The notes under the pieces: generated by a model
Databases searched by the model: none
Told to the model about the DNA's origin: nothing
The model's input: the letters and a program-made list of their open reading frames with translations, nothing else
Shown: positions 55,150-63,973 of the stretch, one piece after another
Layout: every line of letters begins with the position of its first letter
How positions within the stretch are numbered: the stretch's first letter is position 1
Made by a program: the position numbers and the translations under genes
NCBI RefSeq assembly: GCF_003989825.1
Contig: NZ_RZHE01000015.1
Span: forward strand, 62,001 to 126,000
From: Vreelandella populi
GTDB lineage: Bacteria > Pseudomonadota > Gammaproteobacteria > Pseudomonadales > Halomonadaceae
Direction: 5' to 3'
Length of the DNA: 64,000 bases

Positions 55150-56138
55150 CCGAACAGCTAATTGATGACTTTGGCCGGCGCGTAAACTACGTCCGCATCT
55201 CGGTGACCGACCGCTGCGACTTTCGTTGCGTGTACTGCATGAGTGAGGAGATGACATTTCTGCCTCGCGCGCAGGTACTCACCCTGGAAGAGATCGGCCA
55301 GATTGCCCGCGCCTTTACGGAAATGGGCGTCGAGAAAATTCGTCTCACCGGGGGCGAGCCGCTGGTGCGCGGCGGTATTGAACAGCTGGTCGATGAGATC
55401 GGCGCCTTGCCGGGGTTAAACGACTTCACCATGACCACCAACGGGGCAAGCCTTCGCAAGCACGCGAAGCGGCTTTACGCTGGCGGCTTGCGGCGGCTCA
55501 ACATCAGCCTGGATTCGCTCGACCCGGCACGCTTCAAGCAGCTTACCCGTACCGGTGACTTGGCCAAAGTGATCGATGGCATCCACGCCGCTAAGGAAGC
55601 CGGCTTCAAGCGCATCAAGCTCAACGCGGTGATCCTCAAGGGCCGCAACGATGATGAAGTGCTGGGCTTGGTAGAGTTTGCTCGCGATGAAGGGCTGGAT
55701 ATCAGTTTTATCGAAGAGATGCCGCTTGGCGATGTATCTGACCACTCCAGGGCAGAAACCTTTTACTCGAGCGATGACGTGCAGGCATTGATCGAAAAGC
55801 GCTACGCGCTGATGCCGACCACGGAGACTACCCCCGGTCCGTCACGCTATTTCCGCATGGCCGACAGCGAAAGTCGGGTAGGTTTCATATCGCCCCACAG
55901 CCACAATTTCTGCGATACCTGCAATCGCGTACGCGTTACCGTGGAGGGCCGTTTGCTTCTCTGCCTGGGTAACGAGCACTCGGTGGATCTACGCGCCGTG
56001 CTGCGCCGCTACCCCGGCGACATGCAGCGACTCAAGCAAGCAATCGTCAATGCGCTACCGCTTAAGCCCGAGCGACATCATTTCACTACCGACGGTGATA
56101 TTCAGGTAGTGCGTTTCATGAACATGACAGGGGGTTAA
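55146..56138 (+). CDS. moaA: GTP 3',8-cyclase MoaA
   Basis: A 330-residue radical SAM enzyme, the first step of molybdopterin synthesis. The N-terminal cluster is CDFRCVYC, then [12 protein letters not shown]; the C-terminal second cluster is [13 protein letters not shown] with a later LLCLG. It ends in the activating Gly-Gly (NMTGG). The ATG overlapping the moeA stop is preferred over one six bases earlier. MoaC, MoaD and MoaE are not in the window. Confidence 0.95.
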   Translation: MTEQLIDDFGRRVNYVRISVTDRCDFRCVYCMSEEMTFLPRAQVLTLEEIGQIARAFTEMGVEKIRLTGGEPLVRGGIEQLVDEIGALPGLNDFTMTTNGASLRKHAKRLYAGGLRRLNISLDSLDPARFKQLTRTGDLAKVIDGIHAAKEAGFKRIKLNAVILKGRNDDEVLGLVEFARDEGLDISFIEEMPLGDVSDHSRAETFYSSDDVQALIEKRYALMPTTETTPGPSRYFRMADSESRVGFISPHSHNFCDTCNRVRVTVEGRLLLCLGNEHSVDLRAVLRRYPGDMQRLKQAIVNALPLKPERHHFTTDGDIQVVRFMNMTGG

Positions 56139-56140
56139 GC

Positions 56141-57187
56141 GTGCAAGCCTTGGCAAAAGTGCCGGTTCATATCATTACCGGCTTTCTGGGTAGCGGTAAA
56201 ACCACGCTTATCCACAGCCTGATCAAGCAGAAGCCGGTGGATGAAAAGTGGGCCGTGCTGGTCAATGAGTTTGGCCAGATCGGTATTGACCAGGCCATGT
56301 TCGATCAGCGTGACGATGTCGTGGTCAAGGGCCTGCCCGGTGGCTGCCTGTGTTGTCAGCTTGCGTTTGTGCTGCAGGCAGCGCTTGTGAACCTGCTCGC
56401 GCGCAGCAAGCCTGATCGCGTGATTATTGAACCCTCAGGGCTGGGCCACCCGGCGGGGCTTCTCGACCTGTTACGCGGCGAAGCCTTTCGCGATGTGGTC
56501 GATGTCCGCGATATTATTGCCACGCTGGACCCACGCCGTCTTGACGATGAGCGCGCACGGACCCATGAAACGTTTCAGGATCAGTTGGCCATTGCAGACG
56601 CCGTTGCACTGACCATGCTTGATCAGTCAACGCCCGAGCAACAGCAGGCGGCTCAACAGTTTGCCCAAACGCTATGGCCGCCACGCAAATGGATTGAACC
56701 GGTGGCTAACGGCGAACTGGCCCTTGAACGCCTGATTGCCGGCGGTCATAGCCACGCCCGTGACCTGAGCATGCCCGACGCTCATCAAGCTCTAAGCGCA
56801 CTTCCCAGCCTTAACGGCGGCTTTTTCGATTTTCCGCCGGTAATAGGCACTCCACAGCAGGAAACCGGCACTTCGCTTGGTTACGTAAGCCTGGGGCTAC
56901 GCTGGCATCCTGACGAGCGCTTTGACCTGGATAGCCTGGCGCATTATCTGGGTGAGCTGCCAGGCGATGCGCGTATTAAAGGTATCTTTCATACCTCCAG
57001 TGGCTGGCAACGGCTCAACCGTGCCGACGGGGCGCTGAATATCGAAAGCAGCGCTTGGCGGCAGGATTCGCGCCTGGAAGTCATTATTCCAAGCACACTG
57101 GCAGCTAACGTCCCGGATACACCTGCGCTGGCTAAGCAGCTTGGCAATGCAGCGCTGCTCAGAACCGCTAATGCTGAGTTGCAGTAA
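56141..57187 (+). CDS. CobW/COG0523-family GTPase
   Basis: A 348-residue metal-chaperone GTPase with Walker A GFLGSGKTTLI, the metal-binding GGCLCCQ (CxCC) at about 69-75, Walker B-like VIIEPSGLGHP and a CobW C-terminal domain. The start is GTG, 2 bp after moaA. Placement at the end of a molybdenum operon suggests a zinc or other metal delivery role for a cofactor enzyme. Its 3' end overlaps the convergent PAS-GGDEF-EAL gene by 20 bp. Confidence 0.9.
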   Translation: MQALAKVPVHIITGFLGSGKTTLIHSLIKQKPVDEKWAVLVNEFGQIGIDQAMFDQRDDVVVKGLPGGCLCCQLAFVLQAALVNLLARSKPDRVIIEPSGLGHPAGLLDLLRGEAFRDVVDVRDIIATLDPRRLDDERARTHETFQDQLAIADAVALTMLDQSTPEQQQAAQQFAQTLWPPRKWIEPVANGELALERLIAGGHSHARDLSMPDAHQALSALPSLNGGFFDFPPVIGTPQQETGTSLGYVSLGLRWHPDERFDLDSLAHYLGELPGDARIKGIFHTSSGWQRLNRADGALNIESSAWRQDSRLEVIIPSTLAANVPDTPALAKQLGNAALLRTANAELQ

Positions 57188-60100
57188 GCTGCTCTTCAAG
57201 CTCATCAACGGGAACCGGGCGGCCCGACAGATCCCCTTGATACGCGCGGCAACCGTGTTCCAAGAGCCACGCTTTTTGGGCCTGCGTCTCTACTCCTTCG
57301 GCGATCACATCCAGGCCAAGACTTTCGGCCAGCACAATAGTGCTCTCGACAATGGCCGCATTCGCGCTGCTGGTCAGTACCCGCTGCACAAAGGATTGGT
57401 CAATTTTGAGCTGATCCAGTGGCAGCTGTGTCAGATACATCAGCGAAGAGTACCCGGTCCCAAAGTCATCCAACGAAAAACGTACGCCCAACGCTTTCAG
57501 TTTAAGCATCTTATCGCGTGCGTTATCTCGCGCTTCGACAAAAAGTGACTCTGTCACTTCAAGCTTCAGGCGCTGCAGGGGTGCCTGTGTACGCTCGAAG
57601 ATCGCCTTAATGCGTGCCACGAAATCTGCATCTTGAAATTGCAGCGGGCTGAGATTGACCGATACGGTCAGGTGACAAAATTCTGGTGACTGCTCCCAGC
57701 GGGTCAGCTGATAGCAAGCCTTTTCCAGCACCCATTCTCCTACTTCGCTGATAAGACCGGTACTTTCGAGTAGAGGGATAAACTCCCCAGGCGATACCAG
57801 CCCACGCTCGGGGTGCTGCCAACGCAATAGCGCTTCCACCCCCGTGACTTTGCCGTCTACATCCACTTGTGGCTGGTAGTACAACTGCCATTGTTTAAGC
57901 GCCAACGCCTGGCGTAATTCGCGCTCTAAATGTATCGACGTTAACAGGGCTGCCTGTATGGCAGGATCAAAAAAGCAGAGCGTGTCCCGCCCTTTCACCT
58001 TGGCTTGAGAAAGCGCCATGTCGGCTTGCTGCAGATACCCTTCCTGATCAATATTTGAATCGCTTAGCAGCGTAATCCCGATACTGGCACTGATGTTGAT
58101 TGAATGGTTTATCAGCGCGCTGGTACGTCGTATAACGGCCATCAGCTTGTGAGCGATACGTTCAGCCAATTGAGCGGCTTTTACCGGGTCAGCATTAAGC
58201 GAGGGTACCAGTACCGCAAACTCATCCCCGCCCAAGCAGGCTAGCGTATCGCTTTCCCTTAGCTGCTGAGTAAGCTGGTTCGCGACGCCTTTCAGCAGAC
58301 GATCACCGATCGGGTGGCCATAGACATCATTGATCTGCTTGAAATGGTCAATATCGATAAACAGCAGCGCGCCGTAACTGCGATAGCGTATAACCTCCTT
58401 GAGTGCTACTTCCAGGCGATCCATAAACAAGCGGCGGTTAGCCAACCCCGTCACGGAGTCATAAAACGCTAATTGATGGATCTCCTGTTCGGCCGATTTC
58501 CGTTCGCTGATATCAATGACGGTGGCCACATAGTGGGTTAACTGATTATCGGCATTGGTAATCGAGCTAACTGCCACCCACCCCGGAAACGCTTCGCCAT
58601 TTTTTCGCTGATTCCATACCTCGCCCTCCCACCGACCATGCTTCTTTACGCTGCGCCATACACGGCGATAGAAATCAGTCCCTTGGTGCTCTGAGCTGAA
58701 AATGTGCGGATCATGGCCAATGACTTCCGCCTGCGTATAGCCTGTAATTAGGGTAAACATGGGGTTGGCCTTGAGAATAAGGCCATGGGCATCGGTGATG
58801 ATAATACCCAAATGTGCTTGAAAGGCCGCGGCGGCAATGCTCAATTCCACTTCGCTCTGCTTGGCTTCGGTAATATCCCGCGCAACCAGCAGCGTTCCCG
58901 AAAAATTGCCGTCGGTATTTTCAAGGGGGCTGACAACCGCCTGGAAAAACAGCTCTCCGCGACGCACTTTAAGCGGATATTCAATAGTGACGACTTGCCG
59001 ATACCACCTTACTTGTTCAAAAACATCATCAAAGCGCTTAACCAATGCGCCGGGAAAAACCTCTGCATAGTGCTTGCCTACCAGACTATCTTCGCCTTCC
59101 TGCGTCATTTCCTTGTGCAGTACATGCATATAGGTAATCTGATTTTGTGTATTAAAAACAAAAATCAGATCCTGTATGGAGTGAATAAGCGCCTGAAGAT
59201 AGGCCTCGCCTGCCTGGGCTTGGGCGCGCGCCTGCTCACGCTCGTCAAGGCGTTGTTGCAATAACAACTCTAGCTTCAAACGATTGACGTAATGGCGTAC
59301 TCCCCAGCCGCCCAACAAGACAATAACGATTAACATCCCCAACAAAATGGCGGCTCGCTGACGCCATTCTGCCAGCAATTGCTCCATCTCCATGCCCGCC
59401 ACGACCCATATCGGGTAATTATCAACTCGTTGAAGCCAAAAAAGCCGCTCGTGATGGTCCAGAGATAGTCCCCTCACGTTTGACCATGAGCTCTGGCCAT
59501 TATTCAGAATGCCCTGCGTAATAGGGCCACCCAGTTGGGTGCCTGTTTGCGTGCGTTCATCCAGTTGCGGGGTTCGGGCAATCAGCCTGAGCGTTGGATC
59601 AATCAGAGCAATACTTTCACCACTTTGAAACTGCATCTGGCTAATCGTATCGACAAATATTTGTGGCGCCACGCGCGCCAGCGCAACGCCTATAAAATTG
59701 CCCTGCTGATCGTTCAAACGTAGTGCATGGTGCAGATAATACGCCTGATCCTCGCTGGACCAGTAAAGCGGGGTTACTATTTCCTGCTGCTGGTTACTGC
59801 TAAGTGCTGTAAAAAAAGCTGTATTGCTTAGATCTCTGCCCCTATAGCGGTTACTACCACTGCTGGCCAGAACACGGCCCTGACTATCCAACAAGCCAAT
59901 CTCCTGGATCAACGGTGCATAGTGATGGCGATTTTCCAGTTCCACCGCCATGGATATTGCCGCCTCATCGTCAGGCATACCTTGAATATCAATAAGCTCA
60001 GAAATACTTAAAAGCGCCTGACTGCTTTGTGAGAAAACGCTTTTTGTCCATTCACCGATAGTATTTGCCCGTGCTGCACTATGAGATTTAGCAGAACTCA

Positions 60101-60272
60101 TTTCCTGATGATATTGCTCATGGAGAAACCAGCCGAAGAGACTACAAAGCATTAGAGAAGCGATAATATAGAGAAAGTAAACGTTACGTTGCTGGCGACG
60201 AAAGGAAGCATACACACGCCTGTCATTCTCTTTATCCTTATTATACTTAACCAATACATTGGCAGCGGGCAT
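57168..60272 (-). CDS. Sensor protein with Cache-like, PAS, PAS, GGDEF and EAL domains
   Basis: A 1034-residue c-di-GMP signalling protein. Membrane segments near 30-47 and 308-325 flank a periplasmic sensor of the Cache type. Two PAS domains follow (about 355-475 and 480-595, the second with WNQRKNGEAFPGW). The GGDEF domain is intact (CLGGDEFAVL, about 680). The EAL domain (about 775-1030) has EALLRW, NLSPLQF, LDDFGTGYSSL and VIAEGVETQAQ, so it looks catalytically able. Both synthesis and breakdown are possible. Its stop overlaps the end of the CobW gene. Confidence 0.93.
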   Translation of the reverse strand: MPAANVLVKYNKDKENDRRVYASFRRQQRNVYFLYIIASLMLCSLFGWFLHEQYHQEMSSAKSHSAARANTIGEWTKSVFSQSSQALLSISELIDIQGMPDDEAAISMAVELENRHHYAPLIQEIGLLDSQGRVLASSGSNRYRGRDLSNTAFFTALSSNQQQEIVTPLYWSSEDQAYYLHHALRLNDQQGNFIGVALARVAPQIFVDTISQMQFQSGESIALIDPTLRLIARTPQLDERTQTGTQLGGPITQGILNNGQSSWSNVRGLSLDHHERLFWLQRVDNYPIWVVAGMEMEQLLAEWRQRAAILLGMLIVIVLLGGWGVRHYVNRLKLELLLQQRLDEREQARAQAQAGEAYLQALIHSIQDLIFVFNTQNQITYMHVLHKEMTQEGEDSLVGKHYAEVFPGALVKRFDDVFEQVRWYRQVVTIEYPLKVRRGELFFQAVVSPLENTDGNFSGTLLVARDITEAKQSEVELSIAAAAFQAHLGIIITDAHGLILKANPMFTLITGYTQAEVIGHDPHIFSSEHQGTDFYRRVWRSVKKHGRWEGEVWNQRKNGEAFPGWVAVSSITNADNQLTHYVATVIDISERKSAEQEIHQLAFYDSVTGLANRRLFMDRLEVALKEVIRYRSYGALLFIDIDHFKQINDVYGHPIGDRLLKGVANQLTQQLRESDTLACLGGDEFAVLVPSLNADPVKAAQLAERIAHKLMAVIRRTSALINHSINISASIGITLLSDSNIDQEGYLQQADMALSQAKVKGRDTLCFFDPAIQAALLTSIHLERELRQALALKQWQLYYQPQVDVDGKVTGVEALLRWQHPERGLVSPGEFIPLLESTGLISEVGEWVLEKACYQLTRWEQSPEFCHLTVSVNLSPLQFQDADFVARIKAIFERTQAPLQRLKLEVTESLFVEARDNARDKMLKLKALGVRFSLDDFGTGYSSLMYLTQLPLDQLKIDQSFVQRVLTSSANAAIVESTIVLAESLGLDVIAEGVETQAQKAWLLEHGCRAYQGDLSGRPVPVDELEEQLTATQH

Positions 60273-60882
60273 AGTGCATTGACCTTAACTAAAAATAAAA
60301 GAAACCAGTTAAACCGGTGTAATGCTTTTCTGAGCAACACCTGTCTTAGCGACTTTAACAATCTGGCGAGTAAGATAACGACCGTCTTTTTTTGTTCCGT
60401 AAATTATAACTATCAGACTGAGCTGCTTATTTTATTATTCCAAAGCAGAATTAATAACAGAATGGTTAAAAAATATATCCTATTCATAATCTTAATCTCC
60501 ATAACAAATATTTACAATATGATACGAAGTTATATAAATAATATTTCATAACTAGCTTTATAAGATTCATTTTAAATACTATTCAAATAAAACTTATTAG
60601 ACGAACTAAAAACTTCATTCCACGAGATTATGAAAAGATAGTCCCACAACATATCATCTAATATAAAATAACTACATCAAGCAGCTTGTTAAGATGAGCC
60701 TCCTAGTTTAGATACGTAGGCCTATCTTTAGAAATCTCTTTAAAGAACCAACTCGTAAGTCACATGTGGCATAGCATTTTTCGCAACACTCTGTTCCACA
60801 TACACTTAGTGACAATAGATTTATTCCCTGAGAACATGAGAAAAAGTCTCATATACAAATATTTCTCATGAATGGAGTCGCT
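60273..60882. other. 600-bp AT-rich region without a recognised gene
   Basis: Very AT-rich from about 60280 to 60850. A 120-codon plus frame at 60189-60551 overlaps the start of the minus gene and has no ribosome site or family likeness. The region must hold the promoter of the PAS-GGDEF-EAL gene and that of the siderophore-binding protein. A non-coding RNA cannot be excluded, but none is recognised. Confidence 0.45.
60837..60853. promoter_or_regulatory. Inverted repeat ATGAGA-AAAAG-TCTCAT upstream of the siderophore-binding gene
   Basis: A perfect 6-5-6 inverted repeat about 30 bp before the gene start, with a third half-site (TTCTCAT) at about 60863. Its position suits an operator. It does not resemble a Fur box. 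Confidence 0.45.
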
Positions 60883-61731
60883 ATGAAAATCAAGGTATTG
60901 GCCACCTCTCTACTGTTATCTGTTGCAAGTGCTGCCGCCTATGGCGAAGATCGCGTTGCCACTTTTGATCTCGGTAGCCTGGACACCTTGGACGAGCTGG
61001 GATTAAGCGAACAGGTAGTGGGCGTTCCTCAGCAGAACCTTCCCGATTACCTTTCCCAGTATGAAGATGAGCGCTATACCGACATCGGTGGCTTACGTTC
61101 GCCTGATATCGAAGCGCTCAACAATAGCAAGCCCCACCTGATTTTCTTCACCGGCCGCCAAGGTGAGTGGCAACAAGATATGGAAGTGATCGCCCCTCTA
61201 CTAAATACCAGTGTTCAAGGTGACGATTACCTGACGGCGTTTGACGATAATGTTCGCCAGATCGCCAGCCGCCTGCACGCCGAAGCGCGTGCCGAAGAAG
61301 CGCTTGAAGAACTGCATGCTCACATTGAAGAACAGCGTCAGGCCCTGGCCAACGCGCCGCGTGTACTGGTCGCAACCCATAATCAGGGTGGCCTGACGCT
61401 AAATACGCATCCAGTAGTACATGATGTACTGGGCCTCGAAACTCTCGATATGCCTGACAGCGTTACCAGTGAAACGCGTGGCAGCCGCACGTTTACACCG
61501 CTATCCTCGGAAGCTATCGCCGAGATTAAGCCCGACGTGATACTGATTGTTGATCGTAGCGCGGCGATTGGCGATGAGCCTGCGGATATGGAAGCCCTGG
61601 AACACACATTAGCAGATGCAGGCGCCTCAGATGTACGCCTGGTCAGCCTGACCCCAGCGCTTTGGTACCTCTCAGGTGGCGGACTGCAAAGCTTGAAAAT
61701 GCAAATCGATGAGGTTGTCGAAGCTCTGTAA
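60883..61731 (+). CDS. Siderophore/heme-type ABC substrate-binding protein (orphan)
   Basis: A 282-residue class III periplasmic binding protein with a signal peptide (1-21, ending AAAYGED). It resembles FatB/CeuE catechol-siderophore proteins: VVGVPQQNLPDYLSQYEDER, GGLRSPDIEALNNSKPHLIF and the closing LWYLSGGGLQSLKMQIDEV. The ATG at 60883 has TGGAG upstream; an ATG five codons earlier is less suited. No permease or ATPase is adjacent, so it must use a transporter encoded elsewhere. Confidence 0.85.
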   Translation: MKIKVLATSLLLSVASAAAYGEDRVATFDLGSLDTLDELGLSEQVVGVPQQNLPDYLSQYEDERYTDIGGLRSPDIEALNNSKPHLIFFTGRQGEWQQDMEVIAPLLNTSVQGDDYLTAFDDNVRQIASRLHAEARAEEALEELHAHIEEQRQALANAPRVLVATHNQGGLTLNTHPVVHDVLGLETLDMPDSVTSETRGSRTFTPLSSEAIAEIKPDVILIVDRSAAIGDEPADMEALEHTLADAGASDVRLVSLTPALWYLSGGGLQSLKMQIDEVVEAL

Positions 61732-61754
61732 GCCTACGCAACTTATGAGTGACC

Positions 61755-61788
61755 AAGCCCCTGGATTGTTTTTAGCAGCCAGGGGTTT
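61755..61788. terminator. Bidirectional hairpin terminator
   Basis: AAGCCCCTGG and CCAGGGGTTT form a 10-bp stem with one G-T pair around a 14-base loop. It is placed in the 67-bp gap between convergent genes. Confidence 0.7.
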
Positions 61789-61798
61789 GCAATTAATA

Positions 61799-62434
61799 TC
61801 ATCGTCCCAGCGTATAGAACTCATCGTTTGCCCGCATATTGGTGACATTGGCCAAGCGGTTGGACATACCGAAAAAAGCCGTAATCGATGCTATATCCCA
61901 CATATCCTCTTCGCTGAAGCCATGCGCTGCCAGGGTAGCAAAATCCTCCTCTCCTATCGCATAGGCCTGTTGGGTTACCTTCAAGGCGAAATCCAGCATT
62001 GCCTTTTGCCGCGATGAAATATCCGCTTTGCGGTAGTTAAGTGACACCTGATCCGCCACCAACGGATTTTTAGCGCGAATACGCAAAATAGCCCCATGCG
62101 CAATCACACAGTACTGGCACTGGTTGGCGGCGCTGGTCGCCACGACAATCATTTCCCGCTCGGCAAGTGTCAGGTTGCCCGGTTTCTCCATCAACGCATC
62201 GTGATACGCGAAAAAAGCTCGGAACTCATCAGGACGGTGTGCCAGGGTAAGAAATACGTTGGGAATAAACCCGGCTTTTTCATGTACTGCTTCAATGCGT
62301 TCGCGAATATCAACGGGCGACTCACCCAAGGGAGGAATGGGAAAGCGGCTGATCGGCTGACTCAGCTGACTCAGCTGACTGCTTTCGTGCTGTCCTTTAT
62401 TTAGCTCACTCATTTCTTTATTCGGCCCATTCAT
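61799..62434 (-). CDS. AhpD-like (carboxymuconolactone decarboxylase-fold) peroxidase-related protein
   Basis: A 211-residue helical protein of the peroxidase-related enzyme family. It shows the redox motif CQYCVIAHGAILR (CxxC then His) near residue 110 and the preceding LTLAEREMIVVATSAANQ. The N-terminal 30 residues are variable and include SQLSQLSQ, encoded by a 9-bp tandem repeat. It probably acts in peroxide or organic hydroperoxide defence; the electron donor is unknown. Confidence 0.85.
   Translation of the reverse strand: MNGPNKEMSELNKGQHESSQLSQLSQPISRFPIPPLGESPVDIRERIEAVHEKAGFIPNVFLTLAHRPDEFRAFFAYHDALMEKPGNLTLAEREMIVVATSAANQCQYCVIAHGAILRIRAKNPLVADQVSLNYRKADISSRQKAMLDFALKVTQQAYAIGEEDFATLAAHGFSEEDMWDIASITAFFGMSNRLANVTNMRANDEFYTLGR
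62352..62378. repeat. Short 9-bp tandem repeat inside the AhpD-like gene
   Basis: The unit CTGACTCAG occurs about three times in a row on the plus strand and encodes Ser-Gln-Leu repeats on the minus strand. Being in frame, length change would add or remove three residues. Confidence 0.7.
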
Positions 62435-62616
62435 CAGGGCCGCCTCATTGTTGTTATCGGGGTAGCTACATGATTAACACTAGAGTGGAAGCTCAAAAGA
62501 CACAATACAACATGAGAGCGTAACGTAACGCCCACTTCCCCCCCTCATGCTCGTCTGGATTGGCTGACTTGGAGAAAGCACGTTAATCTGAAACGACACC
62601 GTTAAAGGAGCCATCT

Positions 62617-63090
62617 ATGAGTTTACTGACCGCTCGCAGTTTTCTGGCAGAGTACGCCCCTGATCTTAAGATTATCGAGCTGGAAGACAACGCCACGTCT
62701 GTGCAGCAAGCCGCCGATATTCACGGCGTCGAACCCGGCCAGATAGCCAGGTCGCTGGTGTACAAGATCGGTGAGAACCCCTTGATGATTGTAGTTAGTG
62801 GCGACGCCCAGATTGATAACACCAGGTTTAAGGATGTTTTTGGCGGCGAGGCGACGCTGCTTGATGATGAAACGGTGATGGAGCTTACCAGCCACCCGGC
62901 TGGCGGCGTCTGCCCGTTTGGGTTAACCGCCGACCTGCCGGTGTACTGCGATAAATCGCTTCAGCATTTTGATGAAGTGTTGCCCGCCGCCGGCTCACCT
63001 GACAGCGCTGTTCGCGTATGCCCTTCGCGGCTGGCCGAGCTGGTCAAGGCTGAATGGGTAGACGTGTGCTCACCTGCTGATGCGTCTTAG
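62617..63090 (+). CDS. YbaK/EbsC-family aminoacyl-tRNA deacylase
   Basis: A 157-residue cytoplasmic protein of the YbaK/ProX fold that hydrolyses mischarged tRNAs. It shows the substrate-pocket stretch EPGQIARSLVYKIGE (about 38-52), VVSGDAQIDNTRFK, GGVCPFGL (about 107) and the closing RVCPSRLAELV. AAAGGAG precedes the ATG. Closest in style to the EbsC/Cys-tRNA(Pro) deacylase-like branch. Confidence 0.88.
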   Translation: MSLLTARSFLAEYAPDLKIIELEDNATSVQQAADIHGVEPGQIARSLVYKIGENPLMIVVSGDAQIDNTRFKDVFGGEATLLDDETVMELTSHPAGGVCPFGLTADLPVYCDKSLQHFDEVLPAAGSPDSAVRVCPSRLAELVKAEWVDVCSPADAS

Positions 63091-63112
63091 ATCAGCTTTA
63101 CGTTTCGGCATT

Positions 63113-63142
63113 CAGGGGCTACAGACCCCTGGCTGAGTTTTT
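63113..63142 (+). terminator. Rho-independent terminator after the YbaK-like gene
   Basis: CAGGGG-7 nt-CCCCTG hairpin with a GTTTTT run shortly after, 22 bp downstream of the stop and upstream of the riboswitch. Confidence 0.7.
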
Positions 63143-63199
63143 ACAATCAGCGTAAGATAGACAGACTGATATCCAGCCATAGCGCAGATACAGCAACAT

Positions 63200-63357
63200 G
63201 TTCTCAGGGCGGGGTGAAAGTCCCCACCGGCGGTGATGGTACCTTTCGCTTACGAAAGCGGCCTAAGCCCGCGAGCGCTCAAGGGGTTTATCTTCTTGAG
63301 GTCAGCAGATTCGGTGAGAAACCGAAGCCGACGGTGATAGTCCGGATGAAAGAGAAC
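63200..63357 (+). ncRNA. FMN riboswitch (RFN element)
   Basis: The RFN consensus is easily read. It opens with TCAGGGCGGGGTGAAAGTCC (63204-63223) and CACCGGCGGTGATGG. Next come the variable arm, AGCCCGCGAGCG, GGTCAGCAGATTCGGTGAGA (63299-63318), CGACGGTGATAGTCCGGATG and AAAGAGAAC. P1 pairs GTTCTC (63200-63205) with GAGAAC (63352-63357). It lies 113 bp before the lumazine synthase start. FMN binding should lower expression. In the following leader CGGCAT (63357-63362) can pair with ATGCCG (63425-63430), a possible expression platform. Confidence 0.97.
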
Positions 63358-63470
63358 GGCATCGACTCAACGGCGTCATTCCGCGGCGAAAGCCTTTGGA
63401 GGCGTACGTTTTGCCTATTGGCGGATGCCGAATGCCCTGATTCTGGTACCACTTATCCAAGAGAATGACC

Positions 63471-63968
63471 ATGAATCAGACCTTTCCTTTAACACTCTCC
63501 TCGCACACCACGTCTCAGCGCATCGCGTTTATTCAGGGCCATTGGCACAACGATATCGTCGGGCAAGCCTATCAAGCGTTTATTGAGGAAGTGGAGCGCA
63601 ATGGCTTAAACGCTGATCAAGTGGATACGTTTACCGTATCAGGCGCCTATGAAATTCCGCTGCAAGCTAAAGTGCTGGCCGAGAGCGGCCGCTATGGCGC
63701 GATTGTAGGAGCCGGCTTTGTGGTAGATGGCGGCATCTATCGCCACGATTTCGTCGCCCACGCGGTAATCGACGGCATGATGCGCGTTCAACTCGATACC
63801 CAGGTGCCGGTCATTTCGGTGGTACTCACACCGCACCACTTCCATGAGCACAGCACTCATCACGACTTCTACTTCCAGCACTTCCTGGCCAAAGGCAAAG
63901 AAGCCGCCCAGGCATGTCTGAATACCATGGAAAACCTGCACCGTGCGCGTAAGCTAAGCGACGCTTAA
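63471..63968 (+). CDS. ribH: 6,7-dimethyl-8-ribityllumazine synthase, type II (RibH2-like)
   Basis: A 165-residue enzyme of riboflavin synthesis, joining the ribityl-pyrimidine and the four-carbon phosphate. It shows FIQGHWHNDIVGQAY, SGAYEIPLQAKVLA and the type II features GGIYRHDFVAHAVIDGMM and VVLTPHHFHEH, close to the decameric RibH2 of Brucella/Mesorhizobium. The ATG at 63471 is preferred since AAGAGA lies six bases upstream; another ATG lies six bases earlier. Controlled by the FMN riboswitch. No other rib gene is adjacent. Confidence 0.93.
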   Translation: MNQTFPLTLSSHTTSQRIAFIQGHWHNDIVGQAYQAFIEEVERNGLNADQVDTFTVSGAYEIPLQAKVLAESGRYGAIVGAGFVVDGGIYRHDFVAHAVIDGMMRVQLDTQVPVISVVLTPHHFHEHSTHHDFYFQHFLAKGKEAAQACLNTMENLHRARKLSDA

Positions 63969-63973
63969 GCATA

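Noticed and set aside
60189..60551. 120-codon plus-strand frame in AT-rich DNA
   Set aside because: It overlaps the start of the PAS-GGDEF-EAL gene on the other strand, lacks a ribosome site, and its composition reflects AT-rich intergenic DNA.
63214..63468. 84-codon frame over the FMN riboswitch
   Set aside because: The sequence is explained by the RFN element and its expression platform; the encoded peptide has no likeness to a protein.
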